Source of the DNA: Deltaproteobacteria bacterium
GTDB taxonomy: Bacteria > Desulfobacterota > JAENJC01
Length of the DNA: 5,311 nucleotides
Direction: 5' to 3'
Assembly: GCA_016208525.1 (NCBI GenBank)
Contig: JACQYJ010000191.1
Coordinates: 1-5,311 of the forward strand
In this document: one piece after another, positions 4,414 to 5,311 of the stretch
Position numbering within the stretch: position 1 is the stretch's first letter
Layout: each line of letters begins with the position of its first letter
Position numbers and translations under genes: made by a program
Notes under the pieces: model-generated
Told to the model about the DNA's origin: nothing
Databases searched by the model: none
Seen by the model: the letters and a program-made list of their open reading frames with translations, nothing else

Positions 4414-5311
4414 AGAAACTTGCCATAGTTTCTATCGGCGGGAACGCCCTGATAAGGCGTGGTGAAAAGGGGACAATCGAGGAGCAGACTGAACACATGA
4501 ATTCTGCGACAGCCTCCATCGCCAGGATATTTGAGATGGGATACAGCGTCGTCCTTACCCACGGCAACGGCCCCATAGTGGGATTCATTGTCATCCAGAA
4601 TGAAGCGTCAAAGGAGACCATACCTCCAATGCCTCTCTATATATGCGATGCGGAATCCGAAGGCGGGGTGGGATTTGTCATCCAGCAGGCGCTTTACAAT
4701 CGGCTCAAAAAGACAGAGATGATCAGGGATGTTGTAACAGTGGTCACCCAGGTTGTGGTAGACAGGGAAGACCCGGCCTTCTCAAATCCCACAAAACCGA
4801 TCGGTCTTTTTTACACAAAGGACGAGGCGGAACTCCTCATAAGGGAGAAGGGATGGGCAATAAGGTAGGACAGCAACAGGGGATACCGGAGAGTCGTCCC
4901 CTCGCCAATGCCGCTCCGGGTCGTAGAGTCTGGTGTCATAAATATGCTTGCGGAGAAAGGGGTCATAGTAATAGCAGCTGGCGGCGGAGGCGTCCCTGTT
5001 ATAGAACATCCGGACGGTACCCTTGAGGGGATAGATGCCGTCATTGACAAGGACCTGGCAACAAGCTGCCTTGCGGGGGAGATTGGGGCAGAACTTCTCA
5101 TAATCCTCACCCAGGTAGACAGGGCTTATATAAACTTCGGGAAGACAGCACAGAAGGGGTTGGACAGGATGACCCTGGAAGAGGCCAGGAAATACCTTAA
5201 GGACGGGGAGTTTGCTCCCGGCAGCATGGGTCCAAAGATAGAGGCGGGCATAGAGTTCATTGAGGCAGGGGGCAGGGATGTGATAATAACAACCCCTGAG
5301 CTCCTGGGAAT
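4410..5311 (+). CDS. arcC: Carbamate kinase with in-frame TAG at codon 153, 3' end outside window
   Basis: Carbamate kinase makes ATP from carbamoyl phosphate and ADP, usually the last step of arginine or agmatine/allantoin fermentation. The amino acid kinase fold shows as SIGGNAL (8-14), THGNGPIVG (50-58) and PPMPLYICDAESEGGVGF further on. Translation would stop at TAG (4866-4868) after 152 residues. The same frame then stays open for the remaining 147 codons with strong family motifs: RGYRRVVPSPMP (157-168), AAGGGGVPVI (189-198), IDKDLATSCLAGEIGA (212-227), LTQVDRAYINFGK (233-245) and FAPGSMGPKIEA (268-279). About 300 of the usual 310-316 residues are present. The TAG sits where relatives normally have Glu, just before DxGRGYRR (here DSNRGYRR), so one GAG-to-TAG change explains it. 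The stretch GGAGGAG about 11 bases upstream and the ATGA overlap with the preceding gene support the start. It may be a pseudogene, a sequence error, or a readthrough/recoded gene. Confidence 0.88.
4866..4868 (+). other. arcC: In-frame amber codon within carbamate kinase
   Basis: TAG replaces a codon for a normally conserved Glu, with the reading frame conserved on both sides. No selenocysteine-type element applies to UAG. No ribosome binding site is seen before the later ATG codons, so restart of translation looks unlikely. Confidence 0.85.

Noticed and set aside
4643..5026. A 127-codon + strand frame bridging the TAG in carbamate kinase
   Set aside because: It is out of frame with the conserved kinase motifs on both sides of the stop, so it neither rescues the stop nor looks like a protein. 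The interruption is an in-frame nonsense codon, not a frameshift.
1..5311. CRISPR array, tRNA or rRNA genes
   Set aside because: No regularly spaced direct repeats, and no tRNA-like or rRNA-like segments, were recognised on either strand.

Overview
The window is bacterial chromosomal DNA. It carries two ordinary metabolic loci, transcribed divergently from about 2935-3106, and the left-hand locus is broken up by an accessory insert. Arg codons AGG and Ile codons ATA are common in the metabolic genes. That usage, a cyclic 2,3-diphosphoglycerate synthetase homologue next to carbamate kinase, and the short Sdh anchor subunits suggest an anaerobic or facultative environmental bacterium, perhaps Nitrospirota or Desulfobacterota. 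This taxonomic guess is weak and rests on general resemblance only.

Minus strand, read right to left. A strong sigma70-like promoter (TTGACA, 17-bp spacer, TAATAT; 3023-3051) precedes an sdhD-like anchor gene (2624-2935). This overlaps an sdhC-like cytochrome b gene (2268-2624) by one base. The flavoprotein gene sdhA/frdA (N-terminal 248 codons, 1-746) follows only after a gap of about 1.5 kb. Together they encode the membrane anchor and the FAD subunit of a succinate dehydrogenase/fumarate reductase (complex II); the iron-sulfur subunit would lie outside the window.

The gap between sdhC and sdhA (747-2267) is an accessory island. It holds, from right to left: an intrinsic-terminator-like hairpin facing the + strand (2160-2192); a 224-bp non-coding element with strong terminal inverted repeats (1864-2087), which looks like a MITE; an orphan C-terminal coding scrap (1744-1833); a 24-codon remnant resembling the start of a Bro-N phage antirepressor gene (1618-1692); and an intact two-gene module of a PIN-domain ribonuclease followed by a 70-residue partner (956-1607), probably a toxin-antitoxin pair with the toxin gene first. 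The spacer before sdhA contains a GC-rich hairpin and a TGACATG/CATGTCA inverted repeat overlapping a TTGACA box.

Plus strand. A cyclic 2,3-diphosphoglycerate synthetase homologue (3106-4413) may be read from a leaderless transcript. It overlaps a carbamate kinase gene by ATGA (4410 to beyond the window end). The carbamate kinase frame is interrupted by a single in-frame TAG at codon 153, after which the same frame continues with well-conserved family motifs to the window edge. This is a recent nonsense mutation, a sequence error, or a recoded UAG, and it is the observation most worth checking.
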